This document shows positions 34,898 through 46,381 of a stretch of 64,000 nucleotides of DNA, in pieces (position 1 is the first letter of the stretch; every line of letters begins with the position of its first letter). Made by a program: the position numbers and the translations under genes. The stretch is from Volvariella volvacea V23. Taxonomy: Eukaryota; Basidiomycota; Agaricomycetes; Agaricales; Pluteaceae. The notes beneath the pieces are model-generated. The model had not been told where the DNA came from. It ran no database searches and saw only the letters and a program-made list of their open reading frames with translations. Location of the stretch: positions 1 to 64,000 of the forward strand of contig KB722774.1 in the NCBI GenBank assembly GCA_000349905.1. The letters are read 5' to 3'.

Positions 34898-37092
34898 TCA
34901 AGAATTCTCCTTCCCTTTCTCCTTCCTTGTCTCGCGTCTTACGTCGCTCGTCCACTTGAAAAAGTTGCAGCGCCACTGCGGATCTACCTCTTCTCGAAGG
35001 CGCTCTGTACGGCCTTTATCATAACCTGGGCCAACTGGCCTAATCCCAATTGAATAATCCAAAATGGTGCAAATATTGAACTAAACACACCTAGAACAAA
35101 TGAAAAACGTTTTCCCCTTATTAGGACCAGGTTTAGTGACGGTATATTGCTTTGTCAGCTCTCCATGTACTTGGCACCTAGGGGGTTGGACAGGAGCTAG
35201 TAATTCGGTCCAAGCCTGCTTTTTCTTCCCATGCTCCTGAGAAGAACCCATTGACGAGTTTATCTCCTCCGCCAACGACAGTGCATAAGCTCGATCTGCC
35301 TCCTCATCAACCTCCATTGCATCGTTGGCGGCCTCAATCGTAGGCAGTTCTGAACGTTCTACCCCAACAGGCGTTGAATTTGATGGTTTGTTGAAAAAAC
35401 TAGATAGCTTCGTTTGTCCCACCGTCCTGTCATCCTTACCCGTTTTAGACTTCTTGGGGGTTTGGGATGGCGTGAACCCAGATTTGCGTTTGAGGGTGGT
35501 TGACGCTTGTTTCACAATATCTGCCGATGATAAGGACGAGGAGGGAGTGGCTATGGCTGAGTCTTGGTCATTGGCATCATCGGCTGACAGATCTATAACT
35601 GTATGAGCAGAACTTTCGACACTTGGGGCGGATACGGGAGGTGAAGACAACAGTGGTAGTGGTGATTCTGTGGCAATGAGCGAAGCTTGCGTGCCAAGGT
35701 TTTGGAACGCGACAGATGATTCTGATGGTGTAGGAGTGCCTGACGATGATGACGACGTCGATTGTTGGCCCTTCTTGAGAAAGAAAGAGTCCAATGACCT
35801 TTGTTTTCCAGAATATTCGTCCCAGAACTTGGAGGCTAATCTCGGCGGCTCTATCGACGTTGCGTTCTTTGGGACTAGCATCTCCCGTAGAACAAGGACT
35901 TCTCCTGTTTCAACGGTAATAGTGTCGTGCAAATCGAGATAGACGGGGCAGTGGTCGCTACCCTTTACATCTGCTTGGATGTCAGCAAACTTGACCCAAG
36001 GTATGAGTCCACGCGTGATGAGTATGTAGTCGATTCGGGTACCATAGTTTGAGTCACGGGCAGACAGCTTTGTGTTCCAGCCTGGAGTAGATGTTAATAA
36101 GTAATCGCACATTACCAGCGGCGGTGAGAACACACAGGTATACATTCCCTTCCTATCAGGCCAAAATTTGCGAACGATATCAATCATGGGGCCTCCAGAC
36201 CCATCCTCTGTGCCAATCCAATCCTTCAGCCAGTGGCGAGAATCCTTCTCCCAAAATCCTTCCTCACCCGTCATCCCCGCAGCCAACCCGCGGGATACCA
36301 TCAAATGACCTTCACAGTGATCCTGCACAGCAGCACACGCATTGATGTCACCTACAACAATGACCTCTCTGCCTTCACCTTCAATCAACCCTTTTACGCG
36401 TGCTTCCAGCACTCGATGAAAATCCATCTTGTACTTATCCCTTTCCTCAGTGCCATTTCCATCATTAGGGCAATAGACGTTAATGAGGACGAAGAGCCCC
36501 AAGTCTACCACGATGACCCGACCCTCGCTGTCTAGATCTTTGAAGTCCATCTCGTCCACTCCAGGACTACCAACCAAAACGTCTTCTGGATAAGCGGACG
36601 CGCAGGAGACACGCTCTTCGGGCAGAAGAGGAGGCTTCGGTTGTATCAAACCAGTCAGTCCCTCCTCCGCCTTCAATGGCAAGGCCGCGGACAAACGGAC
36701 ATATGTTGCTACTCCGGAGTAACCGGACTTTTTGACGGGGAAAGAGAAGAACGCGTGATAAGATGGTGGTAGGCCAACACTTTTAGGGAGGCCAGCCCTA
36801 GAGGACTTCATTTCTGGCGCATATATCCAGCTCCTGTTGATATGAAATGGAAATGAGCTTACCTTGGAAACATATGATGTCTGCCTGTAAGTGGTTTAGT
36901 ACATCTTCGTGGGTCTTTAGGGTGTTCCACCTAGACCTCCTGATAAGCCCAAAGCGAGCATGATCATTCCAAGAGGTGACACTAACGGGTGATATTTTGG
37001 AAGCGTACGAATGCCATTCTAGTAGAACGTTTAGCGCAAGGGACACTGCAGCTGGTGGCATTCCTTACAATGTTCCACGTCAAAATGCGCAT
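34898..37092 (-). CDS. APN2: AP endonuclease 2 (Apn2/APE2, ExoIII family) with GRF zinc finger
   Basis: Five exons (37069-37092, 36987-37018, 36863-36930, 35091-36813, 34898-35039) give 662 residues. The catalytic EEP domain begins MRILTWNINGIRTL and has DIICFQEMK (metal-binding Glu), INVYCPN, VVGDINAC (Asp/Asn pair), TRIDYIL and KGSDHCPVYLDL (catalytic Asp-His). A long low-complexity linker carries two PCNA-interacting motifs, QRSLDSFF and QTKLSSFF. The C-terminal GRF zinc finger (CQVHGE..., FFICSRPVGPGYDKGR, CNFFKW) is completed only by removing the last intron; without it the ORF ends falsely at 35081. The enzyme cleaves at abasic sites and removes 3' blocking groups in base-excision repair, recruited through PCNA. 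It is divergent from the BUD20-like gene with only 168 bp between the starts. Confidence 0.94.
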
Positions 37093-37260
37093 TCTAGCAT
37101 TCTTATTGTCCTTACACGCGCCAAGGTTGAGCGAATCGCGTCGCGGGCGATGGTGGGCGTCAGGGTTTAAGGGCGTTATTTATCCCTGCTTGCATGTGCT
37201 TGCCAAAGTAACAGCCGACCAAACTGCCTTTAGCCACCACCATCCCACGAAAACTGCTCC
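37093..37260. promoter_or_regulatory. Short bidirectional promoter, APN2 / BUD20-like
   Basis: Only 168 bp separate the two divergent start codons, so the regulatory region must be shared. No TATA-like element is evident. Confidence 0.5.
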
Positions 37261-37809
37261 ATGGGTCGTCTACGACGTTCACGAACGCATAACGCCCGTC
37301 GCGATGTCCACAGAGCAGCGCGGACAAGGGTGCGTCGGGAATTCTTCTCAAGATTTCCTGAATCTCAGACCATCATCAGGCCCGAACCAGGGACCTTGAC
37401 CAGATCCAGCTAATTGATCTGGACCCCAAAGTGCGCTTCATCAATCATTGCTTGAAATAACGTATACTCACCATGAGAATTTCATAGAATCGTGCTGCAT
37501 TAGAAGCGCAACCAATAGATTACGAAAAACCTGGCCTTGCTCAGCACTACTGCGTAGAATGTGCAAAGTAGGGCTTCGATCTCCGTCACCCTTCCATTCC
37601 TCTTGTCTGATCCGATCCCCCCCAGATACTTCGAATCTGATCATGCCCTACAGTCGCATTGGAGAAGCAAAGTTCATAAACGGCGGTGCAAGGCACTCAA
37701 AGAACCTGCGTATACAATCGAGGAATCAGAAAGAGCAGCTGGGCTCGGGCGGGAGAATAAACGGCCGACGTCTACGTCTCATACAATTGAGGTGGATCCT
37801 CTGGGGTGA
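37261..37809 (+). CDS. BUD20: BUD20/ZNF593-type C2H2 zinc-finger pre-60S factor
   Basis: Four exons (37261-37329, 37380-37430, 37488-37567, 37626-37809) give 127 residues. A basic N-terminus MGRLRRSRTHNARRDVHRAA leads to ARTRDLDQIQ. A single C2H2 finger is split by intron 3: QHYCVECAKYF, then HALQSHWRSKVHKRRCK. The tail EPAYTIEESERAAGLG is the diagnostic motif of BUD20/ZNF593, a shuttling factor that promotes nuclear export of pre-60S ribosomal subunits. The length matches the family (about 110-170 residues). Intron 2 requires the acceptor at 37487 rather than the later tag, which would give a stop. All zinc ligands are present. Confidence 0.92.
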
Positions 37810-38389
37810 AGACGACTGACCACATGCTGTGATGATGGATTACCTACAATCAAGGGTGTTGCTGGTGGTTTACATGCGTAGTTGCAAGTGATGGGCATGG
37901 CTCGTCAATAGTGAGCTTCGTTTCCCTTCTTATCCCATGCAATGTTGCGCAGGCACGGCCTTATGGTGCCTTCGTTGCGCTATACCATCTCTCTCAGAGT
38001 CTGTATTATCACCCGGTAGCCATTCCATTGCTGTATTTTACCTCGGGGCGCAAGCAAGGTTTCTCACACGCCCGGGATGATGATGTTAACCACCCGTTCC
38101 GCCCACCATCGCTTTTTCGCATTGCCAATAATGGTCAGGTACACCTACGTCCTATCACACGCTGTGGACAATGATTGAGTTTGAATTAAGTGAAGCAATT
38201 CAGTTACAGCAATTCTTTGCGTACTCGATGTATGATGGTACCACCGGCAAATAGAAAATGGACCCTGACAGCTGCCATATCGGTTGCTGGCATGGCTCTT
38301 TCTTAACCTGAAATTTACCATATGTGTCTGCATAGCTTTATCTCGTCTCTCAGCTACGCCTTCCCCTTGCACAAGAGAGAGTCCACGCA
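37810..38389. other. Intergenic, nothing recognised
   Basis: A 580-bp gap between the BUD20-like gene and the second F-box-like gene. The ORFs on both strands (37911-38174, 38145-38390) have no recognisable features. Confidence 0.4.
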
Positions 38390-40108
38390 ATGGATTACTT
38401 CTCTAACCTTCCCTTCGAGCTGAGGGAAAGGATTTTTTCCTTCGTAAGTCCTCGTCACCCCCTGTTGTTCACCTATGAAACATTCTTACAGGATGACAAT
38501 CCAAACGCTAGGTGGATGCTCAACGAAAGAGTCGCCTTCGTTTAATTTGTAAATCAGTCAACACCGTCATTGAGCCCCAAATTTTTCAAAGCTTTGTGCT
38601 CGGAGGCGACACCCAGTCGCCATATACCATTACGACAATCCTCGAGCAACTTGCTTGCGGCAAAACCAATGTCCCTTACCACATCCGAACTTTCCATTTA
38701 CATTCAATTATGCGATGTTGCGAAACACGAACAGCCCAGTGCGAAGAAATTCTTGAGGTCGCCGCGCAGAAGTACCTAAGCGCTGCTCTTTCAACCTTGG
38801 AGAACGTTTACGAGGTTACGTGAGCCTGTCCATTCTTTCATTCCATTGTCTCTAGAGTAACCCGTTCATTATTCCAGATGTAGCGGTCGATGGGATTTTC
38901 CAACATGGATCGGCCAGGTCGCCATAGATAGCCTCATATCCCTCCCACGGCTACGAATTCTCTCCTTGAGTTCGAGTACAGACGTTCTCCCTCTGCCTAA
39001 ACACCTATTCATCTCGCCACTTCAGAGTCTCACCATCGCCAGCGGGATGGGCTACCGCTTTTGGAAAAATCCGTTCACCATTCCGTCTATCTCCCGGTTT
39101 CTCGCTGGGTGCCCGAGGCTCGAGCACCTCGAGCTACACGCAATCACCGATGGTCCGAACACCAATCCCCCGCTTCTAGACTCCCTCCTCGCCGAGGATT
39201 TTATCCTCCCCCTCGACTCGATCCGCTTAACCGGCTTCCGAGTCGAATTCCACCCTCATACCCTTCAGCACTTTCGCTCGCTGACGTCGTTCGACATGTA
39301 TCAAGTCCCGGCTTCCATGTTCACCAAGAAATGCCCCAATTCCTATTCCGACTTTGACCGCATATGGAGCGTATTCAAGTCAGAAAAGATTTTCCTCAGC
39401 GAATTAATGGTTGATGCCATTTCGCACTCCCTGGTCGACTATTTGACGGCCTATTCCGGCCTAGCTTACTTACAGATCGGCGATTTTAGCGATATGGACC
39501 TCGCTGTATCGAACAAATTTGCCAAGATTTTCTTGGATGAGGTACTGCCTCGCCACGCGGAGTCATTGCAAAGCTGTTGGGTTCAAACGAAGTGGAGAAG
39601 TAAATGGTGCTACGGAGGGCATTGGAATAAGTTTCTGGAGACCGCTGAGAGGTTGGAGACTCTGGTGATCTCATTGGACCCGGACGCTACTAATGATGCT
39701 GACGACGGTTCTCTTGTGAGTTCACTTTACCTCCTACGAGATCATGATTCCTCGGCTTCTAACTCCCCTTCTTGATTCAATTGCCCCCTATTCGTCATAT
39801 AGAGGAAGCTCGTAACTTTCGTCATAAACTCGACCAATGTCCAAAGTCTCCACCTAGAAGTAGGCTGGATGAAACCAGATAACGATCACGAGCTACAAGA
39901 ATTCGAATCAGACTTTCAGCTCGTAATCGGCTCAGTCTTACTTCAATCTATCGACTTTGAGGATGAATTGCCAAACATGATCAAGAAGCTCAATCCCATC
40001 AAGGGTTGTCGCTATCGTCCATTTGCGTTAAATCGAACGTTTACGAGATGGGAACTACAGCCTCCGGAAGTTGGTGGTGAAGGATTGATGCTGGTTGAGC
40101 AGGTGTGA
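38390..40108 (+). CDS. F-box-like/LRR-like protein, second type (copy 2)
   Basis: Four exons (38390-38443, 38512-38819, 38878-39715, 39803-40108) give 501 residues. Exon 1 (54 nt) encodes MDYFSNLPFELRERIFSF and continues into VDAQRKSRLRLICKSVN, an F-box. The acceptor at 38511 is chosen because the earlier one at 38491 gives an immediate stop. LRR-like segments follow (RLRILSLS, LQSLTIASG, RLEHLELHAI). The block SEKIFLSELMVDAISHSLVD aligns with REKIHLKSITTDVVEYALMD in the 33-kb copy, showing common descent. It is probably an SCF substrate receptor, by domain only. The two copies flank the APN2-BUD20 pair. Confidence 0.82.
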
Positions 40109-41876
40109 TGGAAGACTGGAGGGCTGTGCCGATGCCCAAGTTAGATGGAAGTCTGTTCATGATTATTCCGAACCCATTTGTTGCATGATATAGGCAGGTG
40201 ACGTTCCGTGCTTGAAGGGGTCTTCTCTTGCTGATCCTACCATCGCTCCAACAGATTTTTGGATATGAGATGTGATTCAGCATAATGTCATGAACGACCT
40301 CAGGATAATAACGTTAACATCACTCATGGAATCACTTCCTTTCGCAATTACCTTAATCGTACCTTACCAATGCACGTAATCTTTTCGATCGTCGTGTCCC
40401 CACTCAGATCCGCTGTACATAACCCATCATCACTCAATGCATACCTATTTATTGGACAAGCATCCGCATCAAGCCTCTGATCATCATTAAGAAACCCTCA
40501 GCGGGGTAACCCCTGCACCGGAATCTAACCCCTCCAACAGTGTACGCCACGTTCAACCGAAATCGCGCCACTGTTATTGAGAAACCTCGAGCGAAATCTG
40601 TGCGAGACTTCACTCATACAAGATACTGGTAGATTTCCCGAAGCCCTTGCATCTCGACGTCGTTTGGTCCTTCGATCCTATAGGAAGACGTGTGAATACG
40701 GGAATGCCAATTATCCTCGGGACTTCTTTTTGATGCACACACCTCGGTATATTTCGTGCTTCGTAGCCGAGATTTTTTGGCGCTCTAGGGACTGGTTTCA
40801 TGCCCAAGCCCACAAGGGCGAATCATCTCAACCGAAGTTTCGCATTTTTATGCAGTATTCCCGTCCACACATTAGTAAGGTTGGACAAGATAGCGAATTC
40901 TCCGAGACTTAATACGCGAATACTGAGGAATGCAGGCTCCTTACGTGCATGTTACCTAGAACGGTCATTTCACGGGAACCAAAAAGCCACCGAACAATGA
41001 TTGAGCAGTTGGAACCAGGATCGCCAGTGTAACCTAGATGTTAGTCAGGCTAAAGCCCATTGCCCGACGATATCCATCATGATGACGAGGAGCGCCACAT
41101 TATGTTAAAATATCCGAGTGAACTAGTCAATCCGACTCTGTTCGACGGTAAACACCTCAAGCCATTGTAGAGATGCTCCAGTATTGATCCAGGACGAGGC
41201 TATTCTATCATAACATGTTACTTTATGATCTGCCGTAGCATTACAATGGTCCCAGTGCCCCACACCGTACCATGGTTATTTCCCGGATATCCTTCGGCTT
41301 TTAATGGGTGACTGAGAACCTCAGGGGTTGTTCCTGGATCGCCGAGATTGTGACAAGAGTGTAACGCCGTCTCTCACCCAACCAACTCCACCACATAACC
41401 ACGCGGATGATCGCTACTAGCCCACGATACTTACACTAGCGCTGCTTCTATAGCCATCAAAATTGAAGAGGATGCTAGATTTATTGGGCCCGACGCCAAG
41501 GTCGAGGATATGGCGTAAAAAATCCCAATAGTTACCACCATGTACTCGCATGATCCTGCAGAGCACATGGGACGCGATGCTTCGGCATTTCCTGTTGGCT
41601 TTTTCTCGTCTGGTCGATGTGACCTCTCCCTCTACGCACTCAGGAATAACTTCGGTGAGTAATATCCAGTAATTGATGCAATAATCCCATATCGTTCCCC
41701 TCTAGGCAGTATTGCAACAGATCGTAGAAGCGAGCTTCACCCAAGACCATTCACACGAGGATATGAGGCTGGGGCATTGTGGGGTATAAAGAGGAGCGTT
41801 TTGTTTTAATTTCGGTACGGCCAGACTTCCCTAGCCCTCGTCCACGGAAAATCGCTCATCCAACAGTGCAGCCATC
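40109..41876. other. Upstream region of GH6 with duplicated segment
   Basis: A 1.77-kb region without a recognised gene. Around 40790-41005 it resembles the sequence at about 43800-44010, most clearly TACCTAG..GGTCATTT starting at 40953 and 43967. The copies are diverged direct duplicates of the flank of the GH6 gene. The ORF at 40577-40912 overlaps this segment and is not considered real. Confidence 0.5.
41769..41790 (+). promoter_or_regulatory. GH6 core promoter: two SYGGRG sites and TATA box
   Basis: CTGGGG (41769-41774) and GTGGGG (41779-41784) fit the SYGGRG consensus of the carbon catabolite repressor CreA/Cre1. The second abuts TATAAA (41785-41790), 86 bp before the ATG. Repression of this cellulase by glucose is inferred. 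Confidence 0.5.
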
Positions 41877-43435
41877 ATGAAATACCTCAAGTCCCTTCTC
41901 CTTGCTCTTGCTGCTATTCAGCCCCTAGTTTCTGCAAGTGCTGTTCCCGTGGAGGCTTTGGAATCCCGTGCACCGCCTGCCAGCTCTGATGTTAATCCAT
42001 TCCTTGGCAAGCAATTCTATGCAAATAAGAGCTATGCGAAGAAGTTGGAGACAACTATCAATACCTTCCTTCGACGTGGCGATCTTTTGAACGCAGCACG
42101 CACACGTACTGTTCAAAGAACAGGAACGTTTGTTTGGATATCGAAGTCTGCTGACGTACGCTACTTCTCTATCCTTCATCCTTTAATCGTATTGACCTTG
42201 TTGGCGCGCACAATAGATTGCGAACATCAAACCCCTGATTCAAGAGGCCAAACTCGCCCAGCTCGTTAGCCGGAAACCCCAGGTCGTTCAGCTGGTTGTC
42301 TATAACTTGCCCGACCGTGACTGCTCCGCAAAGGCTTCGGATGGTGAATTCCACCTCGATGATGATGGTTTCAACAAATACAAGAACTTCGTCGATCGTA
42401 AGACTGATCCATGCCTTGAACGCTAGTAAACGCTAAACGACATGCATCCACTAGGAATCTCTGCTGAGCTTTCGACGAGGGATGCAAAAGATCTGACATT
42501 TGCTGTCGTCCTTGAACCAGACTCATTGGTACTTGCTTTCCCCTTTTACTGCTCTCCCTCGTGTGCTTATGCTCTTGGGATAGGGTAACCTTGTTACCAA
42601 CTTGGGAGTTCCAAAATGTGCTGGCGCCGCTCAAGCTTACAAGGATGGAGTTTCCTACCTCATTTCTAAGCTCCAACAACCTAACGTTCACCTTTACCTC
42701 GATGCTGCTCATGGCGGCTGGTTGGGTTGGGATGGAAACCTGGTAGGTGTTTGGTTGGATCTCTAAGCTTCTTTGACTGACCTACTTTCCCAATAGGAAC
42801 CCACTGCTATACTCTTCGCTGAGGTATTGCAAAATGCTGGGCCAGGTGCTCGCGTTCGCGGTGTAGCCACCAATGTTTCCAACTACAATCGTAAGTCTAT
42901 TAATCGCTTCACTAATCTCTCGACAATCACGACTTACATCAATCCCGGACAGAATACAACGCCACAGTCCGCGAACCATACACCGAATGGAACAACTCCT
43001 GGGACGAGAAGCACTACGCCAACTCCCTTGCCCCGTTCCTGACCGCCCACGGTTATCCCGCCCATTTCATTGTCGACCAAGGTCGCTCTGGGCAACACGG
43101 CCTGCGCGAAGAGTGGGGATACTGGTGCAACATCAAAGGCGCAGGATTTGGCACTCGTCCCACAACTGATACCGATGACCCATTGGTTGATGCTATCGTC
43201 TGGGTCAAGCCTGGTGGTGAATCGGATGGAACTAGTGATTCGTAAGTCCCCTTTTTATGTGCCTTATCTTGGACCCGTCTTTGATAATTGTCGTAGTACT
43301 GCCGTTCGATTCGACGAAATGTGTGTTGGACCTGCTGCGCACGTCCCTGCTCCCGAGGCTGGAGAGTGGTTCAATGACTACGTTATTGAGCTCGTGAAGA
43401 AGGCTAACCCACCTCTCCCACCCTCCTGGTTCTAA
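41877..43435 (+). CDS. GH6 cellulase (cellobiohydrolase II type), no CBM1
   Basis: Seven exons (41877-42155, 42217-42397, 42455-42528, 42584-42742, 42797-42890, 42953-43241, 43297-43435) give 404 residues. A signal peptide (MKYLKSLLLALAAIQPLVSA) is followed directly by the catalytic domain; there is no N-terminal CBM1 or linker, unlike Trichoderma Cel6A. Conserved GH6 features are YNLPDRDC (catalytic-loop Asp), VVLEPDSLGNLVTN (catalytic acid Asp), HGGWLGWDGN, and FIVDQGRSGQ with REEWGYWCN near the C-terminus. It is a secreted inverting enzyme cutting beta-1,4-glucan, usually from the non-reducing end. Lack of a binding module suggests action on soluble or amorphous substrate, or endo activity. 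The promoter has a TATA box and Cre1-like sites. A tandem pseudogene follows. Confidence 0.93.
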
Positions 43436-44029
43436 TTTGATACCAGGATGACAGGGATAGATGCGGTGGCATAGGTTTCGTGGCAGTGATTTATTCTTAT
43501 TTTCATCCAATAAGTTTAGCATGATATGCGCCCATTGGGTTTGTATTGTAGACATATATTCGAACGGATACCCTCATCCTCCAATATGTGGAGGATGAAC
43601 TGACACGCCCTCTATTCCGATTTTGGAACTATGCTATTGAATTCCCTCTCCCTGCCAACCAATGGTAGACTGTACGCTGGTCGCCTCCTGAGCCCCTTGT
43701 GCCTTGACGTCTTTTTGTTGGAAAGTGTGTGGGAACTTTTTAATTATCTTCCGTGTGCCTCGGTCAATTTCCGCTCCAAAGCTTCATGACCGAGATCTTG
43801 GCACTCCGAAGGCTAATCTCATGCTCATGCACCCAAGGAGCAATTATATCTACCGAGTTTCATGTTCGTATCCACTACGTCCATCTCTCCAATAGTCCGA
43901 ACGGACAATCAATCAAATTCACCGGGCTTTAAAGCTCCATGCGCAATTAAGTTTCTCCATGTGATGATACCTAGGAAGGTCATTTGACAGGGACTGAAAA
44001 ACCATCAAACGATACTCCAATAAAGCACC
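43436..44029. other. Spacer with duplicated GH6 flank
   Basis: Downstream region of GH6. From about 43670 to 44010 it is similar to the far-upstream flank of the intact gene (40640-41005), so it marks the tandem duplication that created the pseudogene. Confidence 0.45.
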
Positions 44030-45184
44030 TGGGAAATCTCAGATCCTTCTGCTAATCGTCTACGACTTGCTTGACCGTGATTGTCTTGCTAATTCTTCGG
44101 GTGGCGAGCTCCATCTTAACGATGATGGTTTCGGTAGATACAAGAAGTACAGTGCGTCTATCGTGAGCTCACTTGATATTTTGGACCTTAATACAGTATA
44201 AGCTCAATCGATTCCTTTCAGAAATCTCTGCCGCACTATACATGAGAGATGCTAAAGACCTGACATTCGCTCTTGGACTTAAGCACAATTCATTGGTAAA
44301 TACACTTCATTTTTCTTCATTTTTGATAGCGCTCACGACCTCGGGTAGGGTAACATTACCAACCTCAATATCTCTAAATGCGCCAACGCTACTCAAGCAT
44401 ATAAGATGAGATTTCCTACGCTATTTCTAAACTTCAGCAACCAAATGCTTACCTTTACATTGGTGGTGCTTATGGGGGTTGATCGGTCTGGGATGACAAC
44501 TTGGTGATTATCGATGAATTACTGTGAAAATACCACTAAAATGTCAATCAGGAACATATTTTCGTCCTCTTTGCTGAGATTTTGAAGACCGCCAGGCCAG
44601 GTGCTCGCGTCCGCGGTGTTGTCATTAACGTTTCAAACTACACCCGCACGCTGTCCAATAGTTTTTGGCAGCGGTGTTTGACATTTTGCGCATAGAAGAT
44701 AATGCCACTGTTCGCGAACCGTACACTGAGTGGGGCAATTCTTGGGATGAAAAGCATTCCGCTAACTCTTTCGTTCCATTCCTCACGGCCAATGGATATC
44801 CGGCACATTTCATTGTCGACCAAGGCCACGCTGGCCAATATGGGATACGTGATACCTGGGAGCCATGGTGTAAAGTAAAACAAGCTGGGTACGACACTCG
44901 CCCAACGACCGATACCGATTATCCATTGGTTGATGCCCTTGCTTGAATTAAGCCAGATGGCACTAGCGATCCGTAAGTCCTTCCTATATCTTGATTGCTA
45001 AATGTCCGTCGATGGTATGGTATTTACAGCAATGCCTTTCGATTTGATGATTCATGTGCAGGGCTTGCATCGCATTTCCCTGCTCCCGAGGCTGGAGAAT
45101 ATTTCAACTGAAGGATATTTCGATGACTACGCCTTTGAGCTTGTGAGGCGAGCTGATCCACCCCACTTACCCTCCTGGTTTTAG
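44030..45184 (+). pseudogene. GH6 cellulase pseudogene
   Basis: A diverged tandem copy of the GH6 gene, beginning abruptly at the equivalent of base 42271 of the intact gene (within exon 2). The signal peptide, exon 1 and promoter are absent. Recognisable parts are DLLDRDC, MRDAKDLTFALGL followed by KHNSL where EPDSL should be (catalytic acid lost), NATVREPYTEWGNSWDEKHS, FIVDQGHAGQ (RSG changed to HAG), and the final PHLPSWF. Frameshifts and stops occur, for example TGA in the GG.S.WDDN segment and TGA after DALA at 44944. No functional enzyme can be made. It probably arose by tandem duplication followed by deletion of the 5' part. Confidence 0.88.
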
Positions 45185-45351
45185 TCCAGTTTCTGGGTTG
45201 CTTGGAATAGATACCGTGGTGTAGGTTTGAGCTATCCCTAATCTGTGTATTATGCCAACACAATGTACGCACACTGAATTCAATTGTATAAGCACTCTTA
45301 AATGAATGGTCTCGCATATAAGCTTATACCGAAAATTCTATCCACCCGTAC

Positions 45352-45991
45352 CTATCCTTCAAAGTTCAGTCTCGCTCCCAATTTAAATCCATACCACACC
45401 GTAGCTACGATAGCCACCAAATTCAAATGAATGCTCATGGCGTGAGCCCTCGAGAACTTCTTATTCAACGCCTTCATCTCTGGGCTTTTCTCTTCCTCAT
45501 TGAATTTCCTTCCATCCCGCGTTTCTGCAATCGAATAAGGTCTATGCACGAGAGGTCAATTACCGCGCCTGCTCACCTTGGTGTACACGCTTCATCATTA
45601 CATCTGCAGTCTGAGGACCATAAATTGTTGCGTTGAGTGCCGACATGACACCTATAACTCCCAATGCCACGATGTCATACTTGCTCTCCGGCTTCCAAAA
45701 GGATCCCAATAATCCTTGGGGATGTGTTGCTGCGGTGAGTCCTACGAGCAGCAATTGCGATTTAAAATAAATGGGAAAGAGCCGCTTTTGAAGCTGCGTG
45801 AATGAGGACATTGGCAGGTACTTGAAGCAGACTTTTGTCATTACAAATGTCTAAGATGTAAGGTGCTGTTAGGCGCGAGGTCGAGAATGGAAGAACGGTA
45901 TATTACCTACCTGATAGAGTTCGGTACCAAGTAACGTCCCATAGGCTGGGAGGTGATAGGGCGCCCAATTCAAGAAGAGGTTCTTCGACAT
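45352..45991 (-). CDS. TMEM205-like membrane protein (DUF4149), copy 1
   Basis: Three exons on the minus strand. Exon 1 encodes MSKNLFLNWAPYHLPAYGTL (first membrane helix) to ELYQ. Exon 2 starts TFVMTKVCFKYLPMSSF, contains FPIYFKSQLLLVGLTA and ALGVIGVMSALNATIYGP, and ends VHQ. Exon 3 begins ETRDGRKFNEEEKSPEMKAL and ends with a fourth helix before GARLNFEG. The four-helix layout with T.ELYQTFV, LFP.YF and the N..IYGP motif is that of TMEM205/DUF4149 proteins. These are small integral membrane proteins of unclear function; the human member is linked to cisplatin resistance. It is a tandem paralog of the next gene, in the same orientation. Confidence 0.82.
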
Positions 45992-46381
45992 TCGCCTTTC
46001 ACCTTAGGATGACTCCCCGACACATTAAATGTCATTCATACCTGCTGCGCAATAAAAACATTATGAGAGTTGCACTAATAACCGATGCCGTACTACGTCC
46101 GCAGCACCTAGCTATTGATGGCCGTCTTGCATACGTAGGCGTGAAATCAAAGCACAGTATTAGGATTCTATGCCAAGTGTAAATGTTTGCTTGGGAAATG
46201 GGGATACACGCAATCCGACCTTTAAGTATGCAATTTATTGAGATAGTTGTTGGTGAGATAGTGTTACAAATGGGTGGGGAACGGAAATACAGGGCATAGG
46301 AAGTACAAAGCCAGATATCCAGTCCAAGTGCGAAACGTACGTACACTCTCATGAAACCCCGTTATCAAATGCCAGTGGTGA

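Noticed and set aside
40577..40912. 111-aa plus-strand ORF
   Set aside because: It overlaps the duplicated GH6 flank, and the other copy of that flank does not keep the frame open.
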